This document shows, piece by piece, positions 8,208 to 16,917 of a stretch of DNA of 64,000 bases. The stretch comes from Adhaeribacter aquaticus DSM 16391 (lineage in GTDB: Bacteria > Bacteroidota > Bacteroidia > Cytophagales > Hymenobacteraceae). Where the stretch lies: assembly GCF_000473365.1 (NCBI RefSeq), contig NZ_KI421517.1:3366634-3430633 (forward strand), read 5' to 3'. The position numbers and the translations under genes are program-made. The notes beneath the pieces were generated by a model. The model searched no databases, was not told the DNA's origin, and worked only from the letters and a program-made list of their open reading frames with translations. Within the stretch, counting starts at the first letter, position 1; each line of letters starts with the position of its first letter.

Positions 8208-8694
8208 TAGCTTTCTTAGCTTTTATTTCTGGTTCAGCGGCTACTGGCTCTGTTTCAGCTCCCGGTGCCTCCGCTTCAGCAGTTGTAGTATTTTCAGCTT
8301 CTGTAAAAGGAACAAATTTACTTACTATGTTATACCAGCCTGACAGCTTTTTAATGTCCGACATATATACGCGTTCCCGGTCATAGTTCGGAACAACTGA
8401 TTCCATAAAGGAAGTTAGTTCAGCGTTAGATGATTTATTGGTTATGCTTACCGCTTCCCCATGCTTTTCCCGAATTAGCTCAAAAACGCGAGCCAGCGGA
8501 ATAGTTTCTTCTGAATCGTCCTGGTATATAGAAATTTCGCTTAATAAAGAAATCCGATGTTTGGCCTGGGCAACAAAACGATTTGCTTTTTCATCTAATG
8601 CTTCTACTACAATTCCGTTGCGTGAAGGGCTGATTATGCGGTATAGGCCGCTCATACCCGCAATGGAAGCAATTTCTTTTAAATCAACAGGCAT
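8191..8694 (-). CDS. DUF5606-like conserved protein
   Basis: A 167-aa cytoplasmic protein. Residues 1-130 match the pattern I know for DUF5606 of Bacteroidota: an N-terminal LKEIASIAGMSGLYRII segment, a strand-rich part with GIVVEALDE, then ISIYQDDSEETIPLARVFE. The C-terminal 35 residues are an Ala/Glu/Pro low-complexity tail ending in Lys-rich KKAKKSSE. No function is known for the family. It lies 15 bp after a TonB-C protein gene and downstream of engB, all on one strand, so a three-gene unit is plausible. Confidence 0.7.
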   Translation of the reverse strand: MPVDLKEIASIAGMSGLYRIISPSRNGIVVEALDEKANRFVAQAKHRISLLSEISIYQDDSEETIPLARVFELIREKHGEAVSITNKSSNAELTSFMESVVPNYDRERVYMSDIKKLSGWYNIVSKFVPFTEAENTTTAEAEAPGAETEPVAAEPEIKAKKAKKSSE

Positions 8695-8709
8695 AAATAT
8701 TAGTTAAGG

Positions 8710-9120
8710 TTAAAGTTTAAAGTTAATAGGCAGACTGGTATTTAGGCTATAACCAGGTGCTTTGAATTGTAAAAGTTTTACTAACCGTAAGGCTTCTTCG
8801 CCACAGCCACCGCCTACATTTTTTATAATTTTATGGTTAGCGGTAGAACCATCTTCCTGTAAGGTAAAACTTACGATGCACTGGCCAGAGATACGGTTTC
8901 TTTTGGCCATAGGCGGGTAAACCATTTCTTTGTTTATAAACGCATATAGGGCAGCTTGTCCGCCTTCATAATGTTCGGCTGCGGGTAATACTTTATCGGT
9001 AACAGGAGGGCTCTGAATTTTTACTGTTTGGGCTGCTGTACCAGTTGCCGCCGTTTGAGCTGAGGCAGCTACCGCTACAAAAAATAAAATAGCAAACAAA
9101 GCGGAGATTTTAACTTTCAT
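8710..9120 (-). CDS. periplasmic TonB C-terminal domain protein
   Basis: The start chosen is the ATG at 9120, because it opens directly on a signal peptide (MKVKISALFAILFFVAVAAS, cleavage before AQ); an upstream in-frame ATG would add 12 residues that spoil the signal. The 136-aa product has a short Ala/Thr/Pro linker and then a TonB_C fold (about 50-136, with MVYPPMAKRNRISGQ and FTLQEDGST). It has no permanent N-terminal anchor and no long proline-rich spanner, so it is not a classical energy-coupling TonB. Such stand-alone domains are common in this phylum and their role is unclear. Confidence 0.75.
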   Translation of the reverse strand: MKVKISALFAILFFVAVAASAQTAATGTAAQTVKIQSPPVTDKVLPAAEHYEGGQAALYAFINKEMVYPPMAKRNRISGQCIVSFTLQEDGSTANHKIIKNVGGGCGEEALRLVKLLQFKAPGYSLNTSLPINFKL

Positions 9121-9183
9121 ATTGTTTTTAAGTTTAAACACGTGCATAACGTACAAGCTCCCAATTTTGGTGCCAAATTAATA

Positions 9184-9786
9184 TTATTTCTTCAGATCAG
9201 CATTTACTGATTCAATGAAATCCAAAATTTCATCCCGGCCTTTTTTCTCGGATGAGGAAGTCAGGAATATTGGCGGTAATTCTTCCCAAGATTCCAGCAA
9301 TTTCTTTTTATAAAAAGCTAAATTTTCCTGTGTTTTATTAACTGATTGTTTATCTGCTTTGGTAAAAACTAAAACAAAAGGTATTCCTAAATTGCCCAGA
9401 ACAGTTATAAATTCCAGATCCGATTTTTGTGGTTCATGCCGGGAATCAATAAGTAAAAACACACAAGCCAAATTCTGCCGTTTCTGTAAATAGGCTTTAA
9501 TCATTTTACCCCACTTCTCTCTCGATTCTTTACTTACCTTAGCCCAGCCGTAACCAGGTAAATCTACTAAATACCATTCGTCGTTAATTTTAAAATGGTT
9601 TATTAGTTGTGTTTTTCCCGGAAAAGAAGATGTTTTTGCCAACTTACTTTTACCGGTTATCATATTTATTAAAGATGACTTTCCTACATTTGATCGGCCT
9701 ATGAATGCATACTCAGGTAAGTCCGTTTCCGGACATTTATCTACAGCAGTATTGCTGGCAATAAAAATGGCGTCTTTTATAATCAT
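9184..9786 (-). CDS. engB: ribosome biogenesis GTPase EngB (YihA/YsxC)
   Basis: A 200-aa single-domain GTPase of the TrmE-Era-EngA-EngB group, needed for 50S subunit assembly. It carries G1 GRSNVGKSS (30-38), a [10 protein letters not shown] switch-I region, G3 DLPG (75-78) followed by YGWAKV, and G4 TKAD (142-145). Length and order are typical. It is the first gene of a probable unit with the TonB-C and DUF5606-like genes. Confidence 0.94.
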   Translation of the reverse strand: MIIKDAIFIASNTAVDKCPETDLPEYAFIGRSNVGKSSLINMITGKSKLAKTSSFPGKTQLINHFKINDEWYLVDLPGYGWAKVSKESREKWGKMIKAYLQKRQNLACVFLLIDSRHEPQKSDLEFITVLGNLGIPFVLVFTKADKQSVNKTQENLAFYKKKLLESWEELPPIFLTSSSEKKGRDEILDFIESVNADLKK

Positions 9787-9848
9787 TTATGTAAATGGAA
9801 AGGCTAAAAGTATTACGTTTAAAACAGGCTATACCGTTTCGTAGAGAA

Positions 9849-9856
9849 CAAAGGTA
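9849..9856 (-). promoter_or_regulatory. -7 element upstream of engB
   Basis: TACCTTTG on the minus strand, a perfect TAnnTTTG match about 63 bases before the engB ATG. No convincing -33 element was found. Confidence 0.35.
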
Positions 9857-10017
9857 TACAACCTGGTTCTATTTTTAAGACTTTAAAATTATTTAAATAC
9901 AGTTTACGTAATTGTTGCTACAAGTTTACCTGGTTCAGGAGGCTGCTTAATAGCTGCTTTTTTAGAACTTGACTATGCAAATTTAAAGGATCAGTTTGGA
10001 TACACTTGCTGAAAAGT

Positions 10018-10048
10018 AAAAAGCATTTCCTCCAAGAGAAAATGCTTT
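10018..10048 (-). terminator. terminator after the unknown 343-aa gene
   Basis: The inverted repeat aaagcattt / aaatgcttt lies 34 bases past the minus-strand stop, with an AT-rich 3' side. Confidence 0.55.
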
Positions 10049-10081
10049 CAGTATATGCAGTAGTAAAAAAAGATTGATTCT

Positions 10082-11113
10082 TTATGCTGCCTTGCTTAGC
10101 TGGTAGGTATGGCTACTACCAAATAAAGGCGCTACTTTTTCGCTTAACCGGTATTGTACAAAACTATTTTGTAAATGGGCCGGTAAGCCTGCTACTAATT
10201 CCTGGTACTTTTCTAAACCAATGGCTTTGGCTACATAACCTTCGTGTAAGCCATTTAAGTAGCTTACAATTTCCAGGAGCGATTCATGAAATAGTTTAAA
10301 ATCAATATCTGCTTCAACAAACCGATCTATTTCTTTATTGCTTGCCGAAATCCTTAAGCGACTTAATAAATCAAATAAAGTTGTATAACCCATTCGCCAA
10401 GTTATTTGCTGCCAATGCGTCTTATTCCATTTATCTAAAATCTTGCCGGTTTTAGGGCTTCTCAAGGCACTTTGACTATTATTCTGCACCTGATTCCTAA
10501 TGGTTTGGGCCTGAAGCTTACGGGTAGTCCGCAAAAACTGGCCAATTTGAGCCTGGGCATCAATTTCCTTCTCCGGAATATGTAAACTTGGTTTGTGCCC
10601 GGCCAGAGGCAGGCGGTGCATGGAGAAGTCATTGTATGACCCGGCAGCATAATACCCCACGGCTCTTGGGTAAGCATTCCGAACCACCAGTCGGCCAACT
10701 TCTCGTCTTATTAATTCCGCATGACTGGTTTTGATATTAAGAGTATATAAAAATGCCTGAAGCCCGGCAAATATGGTATAATAAGCTTGGGGGAACGTCC
10801 AATGTAAAGCATGGCGCAAGTAGTCCTCATTGCCCAGTTCGGCGGTAGCTCGTAAAGCATATTCTGTACTCCAACTGGTTACTAATAATTTCCCTACTGC
10901 TTCAAGATCTTTGGTATTTAACTCTGCCTGATGCTCGCGGAAGAAAGTTAAATTATGTAAAGAGATATCATTGCTATGCTGAATATGATAATTGATGGCA
11001 AAAAAATAATTTAAAAATACTTGTGCTGGTATGGATTTTCTCCATACCTCATCCTGTTTAGTTATCTCCTCTGTTAAGAAAGGAATTACAGTTTCGTCCA
11101 CTACCTTTTTCAT
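10082..11113 (-). CDS. unknown cytoplasmic protein, mostly helical
   Basis: A 343-aa protein with no signal peptide or membrane segment. I do not recognise a family with confidence. It is rich in aromatic and basic residues. A segment near 100-125 (AYYTIFAGLQAFLYT) resembles the helix of HEPN-type proteins, and a second Tyr-rich stretch AVGYYAAGSYNDF follows near 155. No catalytic motif stands out. It is transcribed alone from a 353-bp divergent region, with its own terminator. The codon pattern and length support a real gene. Confidence 0.65.
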   Translation of the reverse strand: MKKVVDETVIPFLTEEITKQDEVWRKSIPAQVFLNYFFAINYHIQHSNDISLHNLTFFREHQAELNTKDLEAVGKLLVTSWSTEYALRATAELGNEDYLRHALHWTFPQAYYTIFAGLQAFLYTLNIKTSHAELIRREVGRLVVRNAYPRAVGYYAAGSYNDFSMHRLPLAGHKPSLHIPEKEIDAQAQIGQFLRTTRKLQAQTIRNQVQNNSQSALRSPKTGKILDKWNKTHWQQITWRMGYTTLFDLLSRLRISASNKEIDRFVEADIDFKLFHESLLEIVSYLNGLHEGYVAKAIGLEKYQELVAGLPAHLQNSFVQYRLSEKVAPLFGSSHTYQLSKAA

Positions 11114-11466
11114 ATTAAATAAACAAAAAACACCACTGTTTTAGTTGCAAAATTGATAGAATAAGTAGTGGTATTGATGAAAATAAAAAATTGATAATCA
11201 GTTGGTTAATATGTGTATATGAAATTATTTTAACAAAATTTAGCCGGTATAAAACAAGGTGGAATTAATAAGAAAAAAGCGGAGAATTTTGGTTTTGGAA
11301 CCTATTATTAAGTAAGCCGTGTTAGTAATCACAACGATTTTCCAGGAATCTGATTTTAAACAAATTGTAATTACAGATAAATAAAATCAGGGTATTTGTT
11401 AAATTGTACTTTTTTTTTAATTAAACTTATAAACAATTTATTCCTAAACTGTTACTTTACTAACGA
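11114..11466. other. divergent intergenic region
   Basis: A 353-bp AT-rich region between the unknown 343-aa gene and the porP/sprF-like gene. It should hold both promoters, but no full TTTG-N19-TAnnTTTG match was found. A nine-base T run lies near 11410. No ORF or RNA was seen. Confidence 0.5.
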
Positions 11467-12381
11467 ATGTTAATTTCCAGATTTGTCTTATTACTTGCTT
11501 TTACTTTAGCAAGTACAAGTCTCTTTGCCCAAAGCGATATAACGCTTCATCGTTCTAATTTACCCCGCCTTTACCAGCAAAACTATTTTTATTTGAATCC
11601 GGCTTTTGCTGGTTCTGAAGATATGAGGGAAGCTAATTTTTCACTGCGACAAGCTTCCTTAAACCAAATGAATGCGCCGTTAAGCGGTATTTTAAGTTTT
11701 CATGGCCCATCTGGTGAAAATCATCTTCGCTCTAATTTAGGAATGGTTGTAGCTTTTGAAAGAGGTTTGCCTTTCAGGCGAGGCATTTTTGGGTTAGCTC
11801 ATGCTAAAAGGTTTAAAATAGGAGAGGTGGCTCAGTTAGGAATAGGAGCTCGGTTAAATGCCAAGTACTTGGATATAAACTATGAAGAATGGCGCCAATT
11901 GGACCCGGCTGCTCCTAAAATGGCTGGAAATGATAGTGAGCTACGGCCCGATGTAGATGCCGGGCTTTGGCTAAATGCAGGTAAGTTTTTTGCCGGCAGT
12001 TCTGTTATTAATATTTTAGAACCGACCTTCAATTTAAAAGGAAATGCAACCCGGAAAGATATGCGTGAAATATTAGCTACAGCTGGTTATAAATTCACTT
12101 TTGGAAATAACTTGTTTTTAACTCCTTCTTTCCTGATGCGGAAGCCTTTGATGAGTGGATATAAATCAGAGTTTGATGTTAATACTACTGCCACCCTTAA
12201 AATTTTAACCTTAGGATTGACCTATAGAGGTACCCATGATAAAATAACTCCCTGGACTGGTATGTTGGGTATTCAGATTAATAATAAATTTATGTTGACT
12301 GTAGCTACAGATGTACCTCAATCGCGCTACGAAGGATTTTACCGGAATAATGTGGAGGGTAGCTTAAGAATAAAGTTTTAG
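11467..12381 (+). CDS. PorP/SprF family type IX secretion protein
   Basis: A 304-aa outer-membrane protein with a Sec signal (MLISRFVLLLAFTLASTSLFA). It opens with the family hallmark LYQQNYFYLNPAFAGS (about 34-49), followed by alternating strands typical of a 12-14-strand barrel and a terminal Phe (LRIKF). PorP/SprF proteins work with the type IX secretion system, and paralogues beside large adhesins help anchor or export specific cargo. No large C-terminal-domain cargo gene lies next to this copy, so its partner is unknown. It ends at a shared bidirectional terminator facing prc. Confidence 0.85.
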   Translation: MLISRFVLLLAFTLASTSLFAQSDITLHRSNLPRLYQQNYFYLNPAFAGSEDMREANFSLRQASLNQMNAPLSGILSFHGPSGENHLRSNLGMVVAFERGLPFRRGIFGLAHAKRFKIGEVAQLGIGARLNAKYLDINYEEWRQLDPAAPKMAGNDSELRPDVDAGLWLNAGKFFAGSSVINILEPTFNLKGNATRKDMREILATAGYKFTFGNNLFLTPSFLMRKPLMSGYKSEFDVNTTATLKILTLGLTYRGTHDKITPWTGMLGIQINNKFMLTVATDVPQSRYEGFYRNNVEGSLRIKF

Positions 12382-12383
12382 AT

Positions 12384-12441
12384 TTTAGTATAAAAAAAAA
12401 GCCCTGACTTATCTAAGTCAGTGCTTTTTTTTTATACTAAA
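12384..12441. terminator. bidirectional terminator between porP/sprF-like gene and prc
   Basis: A nearly perfect palindrome: tttagta, nine A, gc, then a ctgactta/taagtcag core and the mirrored arm with nine T. A single mismatch interrupts the arms. It serves both convergent genes. Confidence 0.9.
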
Positions 12442-12447
12442 TTATTT

Positions 12448-14553
12448 TTAGAACTGATCCTTTACAATATTAACCGCTTCGTTTACATAAATATCTTTCT
12501 GGATATTCTTAGCAAACTTATTATAACGACCTGCTGCTAAGGTGTCTTTGGCCTGTGCTAAGTCAACTCGTAGCGGAGAAACAGTTAAACCAGCCATAGA
12601 TTTTTCCAAGGTTTCATATTTCTTGCTTTCATCCCGCGACTTTTTCTGTTCAGCCCGGAAGGTAGTAAGCTTTAAAGACTGACTGCTTTGTTCCATCCGT
12701 TTTCTCATTCTTTCAGCCTGTTGCGTCACCTGCACAAAGCTCGGATGCGTACTTACCCGTTGCTGACTTTTTGCTTTAACAGAAGCTATGTTAAAAGAAG
12801 GGTTCCAAGGCTTGTAATTAGCCGGTTTAATTTCATCCCATGGTAATGGATAGTCCTGGTCTTTTTCACCTTCTTTTAAGAAACTGTAAAAGTCCGGAAG
12901 AATAATATCAGGCGTTACACCCCGTAATTGAGTGGCACCACCATTAATGCGATAGAATTTCTGCGTTGTTAGTTTTAACGACCCAAATGGTTTCATAGAA
13001 GAATATTCTCCGCCTTGTATAGCCTGATCTAAATCAAATACTTGTTGTACTGTGCCTTTACCATAAGTTGGGCTACCGATAATAATGGCTCGTTTGTAAT
13101 CTTGCATAGCTGCTGCCACAATTTCGGAGGCAGACGCACTGAAAGAGTTCACCATCACTACAAGTGGTCCGTCAAATTGTACAGTTGGATCTTTATCTTC
13201 TAAAACCTGTGGTGCGGAACCACTGGTTTCAACTTGCACGATCGGGCCTTTTGGAATAAACAAGCCAGACATTTCTACCGCATCCGATAAGGACCCACCA
13301 CCATTGGTACGTAAATCCAGAATAATACCGGAAGCACCTTCTTGTTTTAATTTTTCTACTTCTTTGCGTACATCTTCACCGCTATTACGGCCACCCCTAC
13401 GGCTAAAGTCGGCATAAAATTTAGGTAACCGGATGTAGCCAATTTTTTTATCACTGTTGATTACAGCTGATTGCGCATAGGTTTCTTCAATGATAACTAC
13501 TTCCCGGATAATTGGAATTACTTTAATAGTACCGTCTGGTTTTTTTACAGTTAAGCGAACTTCAGTACCTTTTTTACCACGAATGAGTTTAATCGCATTA
13601 TCCAATCGCATGCCTTCTACACTAACAGGTTCCTGATTAGCCTGGGCTACCTTGATGATTATATCACCAGCTTTTAATTCGCCTTGGCGGTAAGAAGCAC
13701 TACCTGGTACAATTTCAGCCACTTTAATAAAGCCATCTCTTTCCTGTAACGAAGCACCAATACCTTCCAACCGGCCAGTCATTTCTATATCAAAGGAAGC
13801 TTTATCATCAGGAGCAAAATATTCTGTATGTGGGTCGTAAGTATTAGTAATGGCATTCATGAAAAGCGAAAACTGCTCTTCTTTGCTGTTTTGAGACAAT
13901 CGCTTATAAAAGTCCTCATACGTTTTCAAAACTTTTTTACGAGCTTCAGCTTCCATTTCAGCAAATGATTTGTTTGCATCTTTATTGTCGCCCCGTTCTT
14001 TCGCTTTTTCCTGCATGTCCATCATTTCGGTAAGTTGGCCCAAAGTCTGGTATTTTAAATATTTACGCCAAGCTTCTCTTAAAGCAGCTTTGTCGGTCGG
14101 ACGTGACATTTTATCTGGATCTGTCTCAATAGATTCCTCTTTTTCAAAGTCGAATGGTTTAGCTAAAATTTCTTTATAATAGCCTTCCGTTTCTTTAACT
14201 CTGGTATTAAACAAAAGAGTCGTTTGCTCAAAAAAATCGTGCGAACCTCGTTTCACCTGATCGTCTATATCAGTCTGAAATTTCATTAATTGGGTAATAT
14301 CAGCTTGGGTTAAAAATTTTTTGTTTACGTCCAGGCGCTTTAGGTACAGATCAAAAACTTTCTTTGAAAAGTTATCATCAATTTTTTCAGGCTGAAAGTG
14401 AGCCGTATTAAGTCCTTGCATTACTACCCGAAGCAGCAAACTATTTTTGTCAACAGCTTTTTCGGAGTTCCGGTTGAACTTTAAGGAGGCCAGAACTACC
14501 ACTGCTACCAGGATAGAAATATAAATAGTTATTTTAGATCTTAAAGAAAACAT
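12448..14553 (-). CDS. prc: tail-specific (C-terminal processing) protease Prc
   Basis: A 701-aa S41A serine protease of the Tsp/Prc type, active in the periplasm and anchored by an N-terminal hydrophobic segment (about 9-24). A long helical N-terminal domain (40-240) precedes a PDZ domain with GIGASLQERDG (about 260-350). The catalytic region has SASASE (472-477) and the general-base Lys K499 in PTYGKGTVQ. A C-terminal helical domain (about 570-690) follows, as in E. coli Prc. It degrades or trims proteins with nonpolar C-termini. It is transcribed alone from a good consensus promoter. Confidence 0.93.
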   Translation of the reverse strand: MFSLRSKITIYISILVAVVVLASLKFNRNSEKAVDKNSLLLRVVMQGLNTAHFQPEKIDDNFSKKVFDLYLKRLDVNKKFLTQADITQLMKFQTDIDDQVKRGSHDFFEQTTLLFNTRVKETEGYYKEILAKPFDFEKEESIETDPDKMSRPTDKAALREAWRKYLKYQTLGQLTEMMDMQEKAKERGDNKDANKSFAEMEAEARKKVLKTYEDFYKRLSQNSKEEQFSLFMNAITNTYDPHTEYFAPDDKASFDIEMTGRLEGIGASLQERDGFIKVAEIVPGSASYRQGELKAGDIIIKVAQANQEPVSVEGMRLDNAIKLIRGKKGTEVRLTVKKPDGTIKVIPIIREVVIIEETYAQSAVINSDKKIGYIRLPKFYADFSRRGGRNSGEDVRKEVEKLKQEGASGIILDLRTNGGGSLSDAVEMSGLFIPKGPIVQVETSGSAPQVLEDKDPTVQFDGPLVVMVNSFSASASEIVAAAMQDYKRAIIIGSPTYGKGTVQQVFDLDQAIQGGEYSSMKPFGSLKLTTQKFYRINGGATQLRGVTPDIILPDFYSFLKEGEKDQDYPLPWDEIKPANYKPWNPSFNIASVKAKSQQRVSTHPSFVQVTQQAERMRKRMEQSSQSLKLTTFRAEQKKSRDESKKYETLEKSMAGLTVSPLRVDLAQAKDTLAAGRYNKFAKNIQKDIYVNEAVNIVKDQF

Positions 14554-14587
14554 ACTGTATTGTAATTAATTTGTACCTGTCTATACA

Positions 14588-14617
14588 CAAAATTAGTGCC
14601 TAATATTTAGTGGGCAA
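14588..14617 (-). promoter_or_regulatory. promoter of prc
   Basis: On the minus strand TTG (14617-14615), a 19-nt spacer and TAATTTTG (14595-14588) match the Bacteroidota housekeeping consensus. The predicted start gives a leader of about 30 nt. Confidence 0.6.
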
Positions 14618-14842
14618 CCAATTTGGTTGTACGTGAATTCTTAAACTTTGGGGGAATTATTACATATAATTATGAAGATAATTGCCTTTTTTCTTTATGC
14701 CTTTATACCATTTATTTACAGGTATACAATTAAACGAATTAGTTATTTCTTTGTAGGCAATAACTATAATAAGTTTAGGCGGCATAAGGTAAACAAAAAT
14801 CTTTACTTAATATATAGAACAAACCATATAAAATTAATTGTT

Positions 14843-15526
14843 CTACTGAAAAAGTACCTTTAAAATAGTGGTTTGGGAAACAGCTTGTTTATTTTGATAA
14901 GCAGGTTTCCAGTTGGGGCCTTGTTTTAATAATCTTATTGCTTCTGCATCAAAGGCATTACCTAAGCTTTTTAAAACTTTAATTTGGGAGTAACTGCCAT
15001 CCGGATTAATGGTGAACTGTAATTCTACTATACCTTGTGATTTAGGCTGATTTGCAATAGTTGGGTACCGCAAACTATCTTTTAGGTAAGTTTTATAAGC
15101 CTCCATTCCTACAACGGGCACAGGGGCTGTATAATTATTGTTTGTAGTTTTGGAGTTTTGGTAAGCGGTATTTTTGGCGGCATACCAAACTACAGTACCG
15201 GCAAATATCAATAAAAACAAAATAGCTGTAGTAAGCGCCCAGTTTTTTATGTCTCCTATAGTTCTGTGTTTAATTCGGCGGGTTGTATTTTTATGTAAGT
15301 GCCGGTTTATATCAAAAATAAAAGGTTGGGCTATCTGCTTCGGAATTAAGGATAAGCCATCCATTGCTTCCCGGCACAAGTTGCAATCTATTACATGTTT
15401 TTCTAATTGGTGCATTTGTTCAGGCGGTAATTGGCCTTCCAAGTACCGGTAAATCTGATCCGTTGAGAGATGATTTTCGGTTGGCGTTATGGGAGTTATA
15501 TTAGGAGTGGTCATGATGCTTTTCAA
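14843..15526 (-). CDS. anti-sigma factor fused to a TonB C-terminal domain
   Basis: A 227-aa fusion. Residues 18-60 form a zf-HC2-type anti-sigma zinc motif (H44, C48, C51 in the HxxxCxxC arrangement). A single membrane helix spans about 96-116. A TonB_C domain fills the periplasmic part (about 140-227, with LRYPTIANQPKSQGIVELQF). It overlaps the 3' end of the ECF sigma gene; the ATG at 15514 is an alternative start four codons in. The arrangement suggests that the cytosolic finger holds the sigma factor while the periplasmic TonB_C domain senses or docks with an outer-membrane receptor. The signal is unknown. Confidence 0.8.
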   Translation of the reverse strand: MKSIMTTPNITPITPTENHLSTDQIYRYLEGQLPPEQMHQLEKHVIDCNLCREAMDGLSLIPKQIAQPFIFDINRHLHKNTTRRIKHRTIGDIKNWALTTAILFLLIFAGTVVWYAAKNTAYQNSKTTNNNYTAPVPVVGMEAYKTYLKDSLRYPTIANQPKSQGIVELQFTINPDGSYSQIKVLKSLGNAFDAEAIRLLKQGPNWKPAYQNKQAVSQTTILKVLFQ

Positions 15527-16085
15527 GGTAAATTCGTAAATTCCTTTTCCCGTTCTGAATGTAGCTTTTTACTTTGCTAATGTTATATCCAGTAATTTGC
15601 GCAATCTCCTGATAACATTTCTGTTGGAGGTAAAAGAGCTCCAGGCAAATTCTTTGTTCTTCAGGAATAAGCCTTAAACCAGATTCCAAATGGGTAATTT
15701 TCTCCTCAAAGTCTGATGTTGCTGAGTTATCTAAATCAAAAGAACCTTCAAAGTCTGGTAGCTGGTAAAGTAAAGATTTGTTTTCGCGGCTTTTGCGCCC
15801 CCGTAATTCCATGAGGCAGTAGTTGCGGACTAATACCAGTAACCAGTTTTGAAATTTACTAACTTCCTGGGTTTTTAGCGCCTGCAGGAGCTTCTCAAAA
15901 ATTTGCATAGTGGCATCTTTGGCATCCTCCTCATCTTTTAAATATTTAAGACAAACACCAAATACTAAGTGCGTATATCGTTGGTAAAGCTCACCTACGT
16001 AAGAAACATCTTTTGTTGCCTGATATTTTTTAATCAGTTCCTGATCGGAATACAAAGATTTCTTATTGCTACGCCTGAACAACAT
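15501..16085 (-). CDS. ECF-type RNA polymerase sigma factor
   Basis: A 194-aa sigma-70-family protein. Region 2 spans about 25-95 (LYQRYTHLVFGVCLKYLKDE, then DATMQIFEKL) and region 4 about 130-180 (EEQRICLELFYLQQ, then EIAQITGYNISKVKSYI). No region 1 or 3 is present, as in ECF factors. Its 3' end overlaps the anti-sigma/TonB gene by 14-26 bases, depending on the start chosen, so the two are translationally coupled partners. It is transcribed away from the SusC operon, from the shared 832-bp region. The target promoters are not known. Confidence 0.9.
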   Translation of the reverse strand: MLFRRSNKKSLYSDQELIKKYQATKDVSYVGELYQRYTHLVFGVCLKYLKDEEDAKDATMQIFEKLLQALKTQEVSKFQNWLLVLVRNYCLMELRGRKSRENKSLLYQLPDFEGSFDLDNSATSDFEEKITHLESGLRLIPEEQRICLELFYLQQKCYQEIAQITGYNISKVKSYIQNGKRNLRIYLEKHHDHS

Positions 16086-16917
16086 GCTTTTATCTTAAGG
16101 ATGCAATTTGCTGCCGAATTCCATAATGAAGAACTGATTTTTCTGAATATTTTCAGATTTAGCCCCTGGTAACTAATTTCTTGTTCCTGTCCGCCTAAAG
16201 TTCGTTTAATCCTACTATTTGTGTTCTTTTTTTAATTTCCCGCCTAAACTAGTTATTAAGGTTGACCTTGAAAATCCTTAACTAAGGGTCCTTTAATATA
16301 CAAAGTTCTAATTCAAAATTATTTGTTCGGGTTATTGTATTAGTTATAAGGTTTTTTTAAAAAACACAAAGCGCTCCCAGATTATTGCTTCTAAATCTCT
16401 GGCCGGTATCCAATTTATCCTGCATTTACATTTAGCACATCTTATTAGAATCCTTATCACCTAAATTAAATAAGGTGTTAATAAACATCTGGTTTTTACT
16501 TAAAGTAGCTTAGATGAGTAAGCTTTTGTTTTAATGAGGAAAAAAACAAAGGGTAATAGAGGTAAATCGATCATATTTTAAATTTATCAATCAAAAAATG
16601 AGCGGGAATTTTAGAAAAACTAAAAAAGGCTAGAATACTGCTTTAAATTTTGTCAGTTAAAAAGTAATTATAAAGGAATCTTTGTAATCAAGCCTTACAT
16701 ATTGTTTAACTTTTTGCTCCTGTTGTAAATTTTTCAAAAAAATTGTCTTTATGGTTAAAAAAATTTAACTATGTAAATATAAATCTAACAAATATTTAAC
16801 AATAGGCCTGTTAAAGATTAAAGTTAAACCCGCAGTTTTTTAACCTTAAGAATTTTAGGTTAAAAGTCTTGTACATTATTTATTTTCTAAAACAGTGAGG
16901 ATTTTAAATGAAATTTT
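16086..16917. other. large divergent intergenic region, sigma gene / SusC operon
   Basis: An 832-bp AT-rich region with no credible ORF. It contains a promoter-like pair for SusC at 16743-16773. A TAnnTTTG match on the minus strand at 16314-16321 could serve the sigma gene but has no -33 partner. No RNA or repeat family was recognised. The SusC leader would be long, about 140 nt. Confidence 0.5.
16743..16773 (+). promoter_or_regulatory. candidate promoter of the SusC/SusD operon
   Basis: TTG (16743-16745), a 20-nt spacer and TAACTATG (16766-16773), one mismatch from TAnnTTTG. It lies about 145 bases before the SusC ATG. Confidence 0.4.

Noticed and set aside
14648-14863. 71-codon plus-strand ORF upstream of prc
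   Set aside because: It is Ile/Tyr/Lys-rich as expected for random AT-rich DNA, overlaps the end of the anti-sigma gene and spans the consensus prc promoter side of the region; no family pattern.
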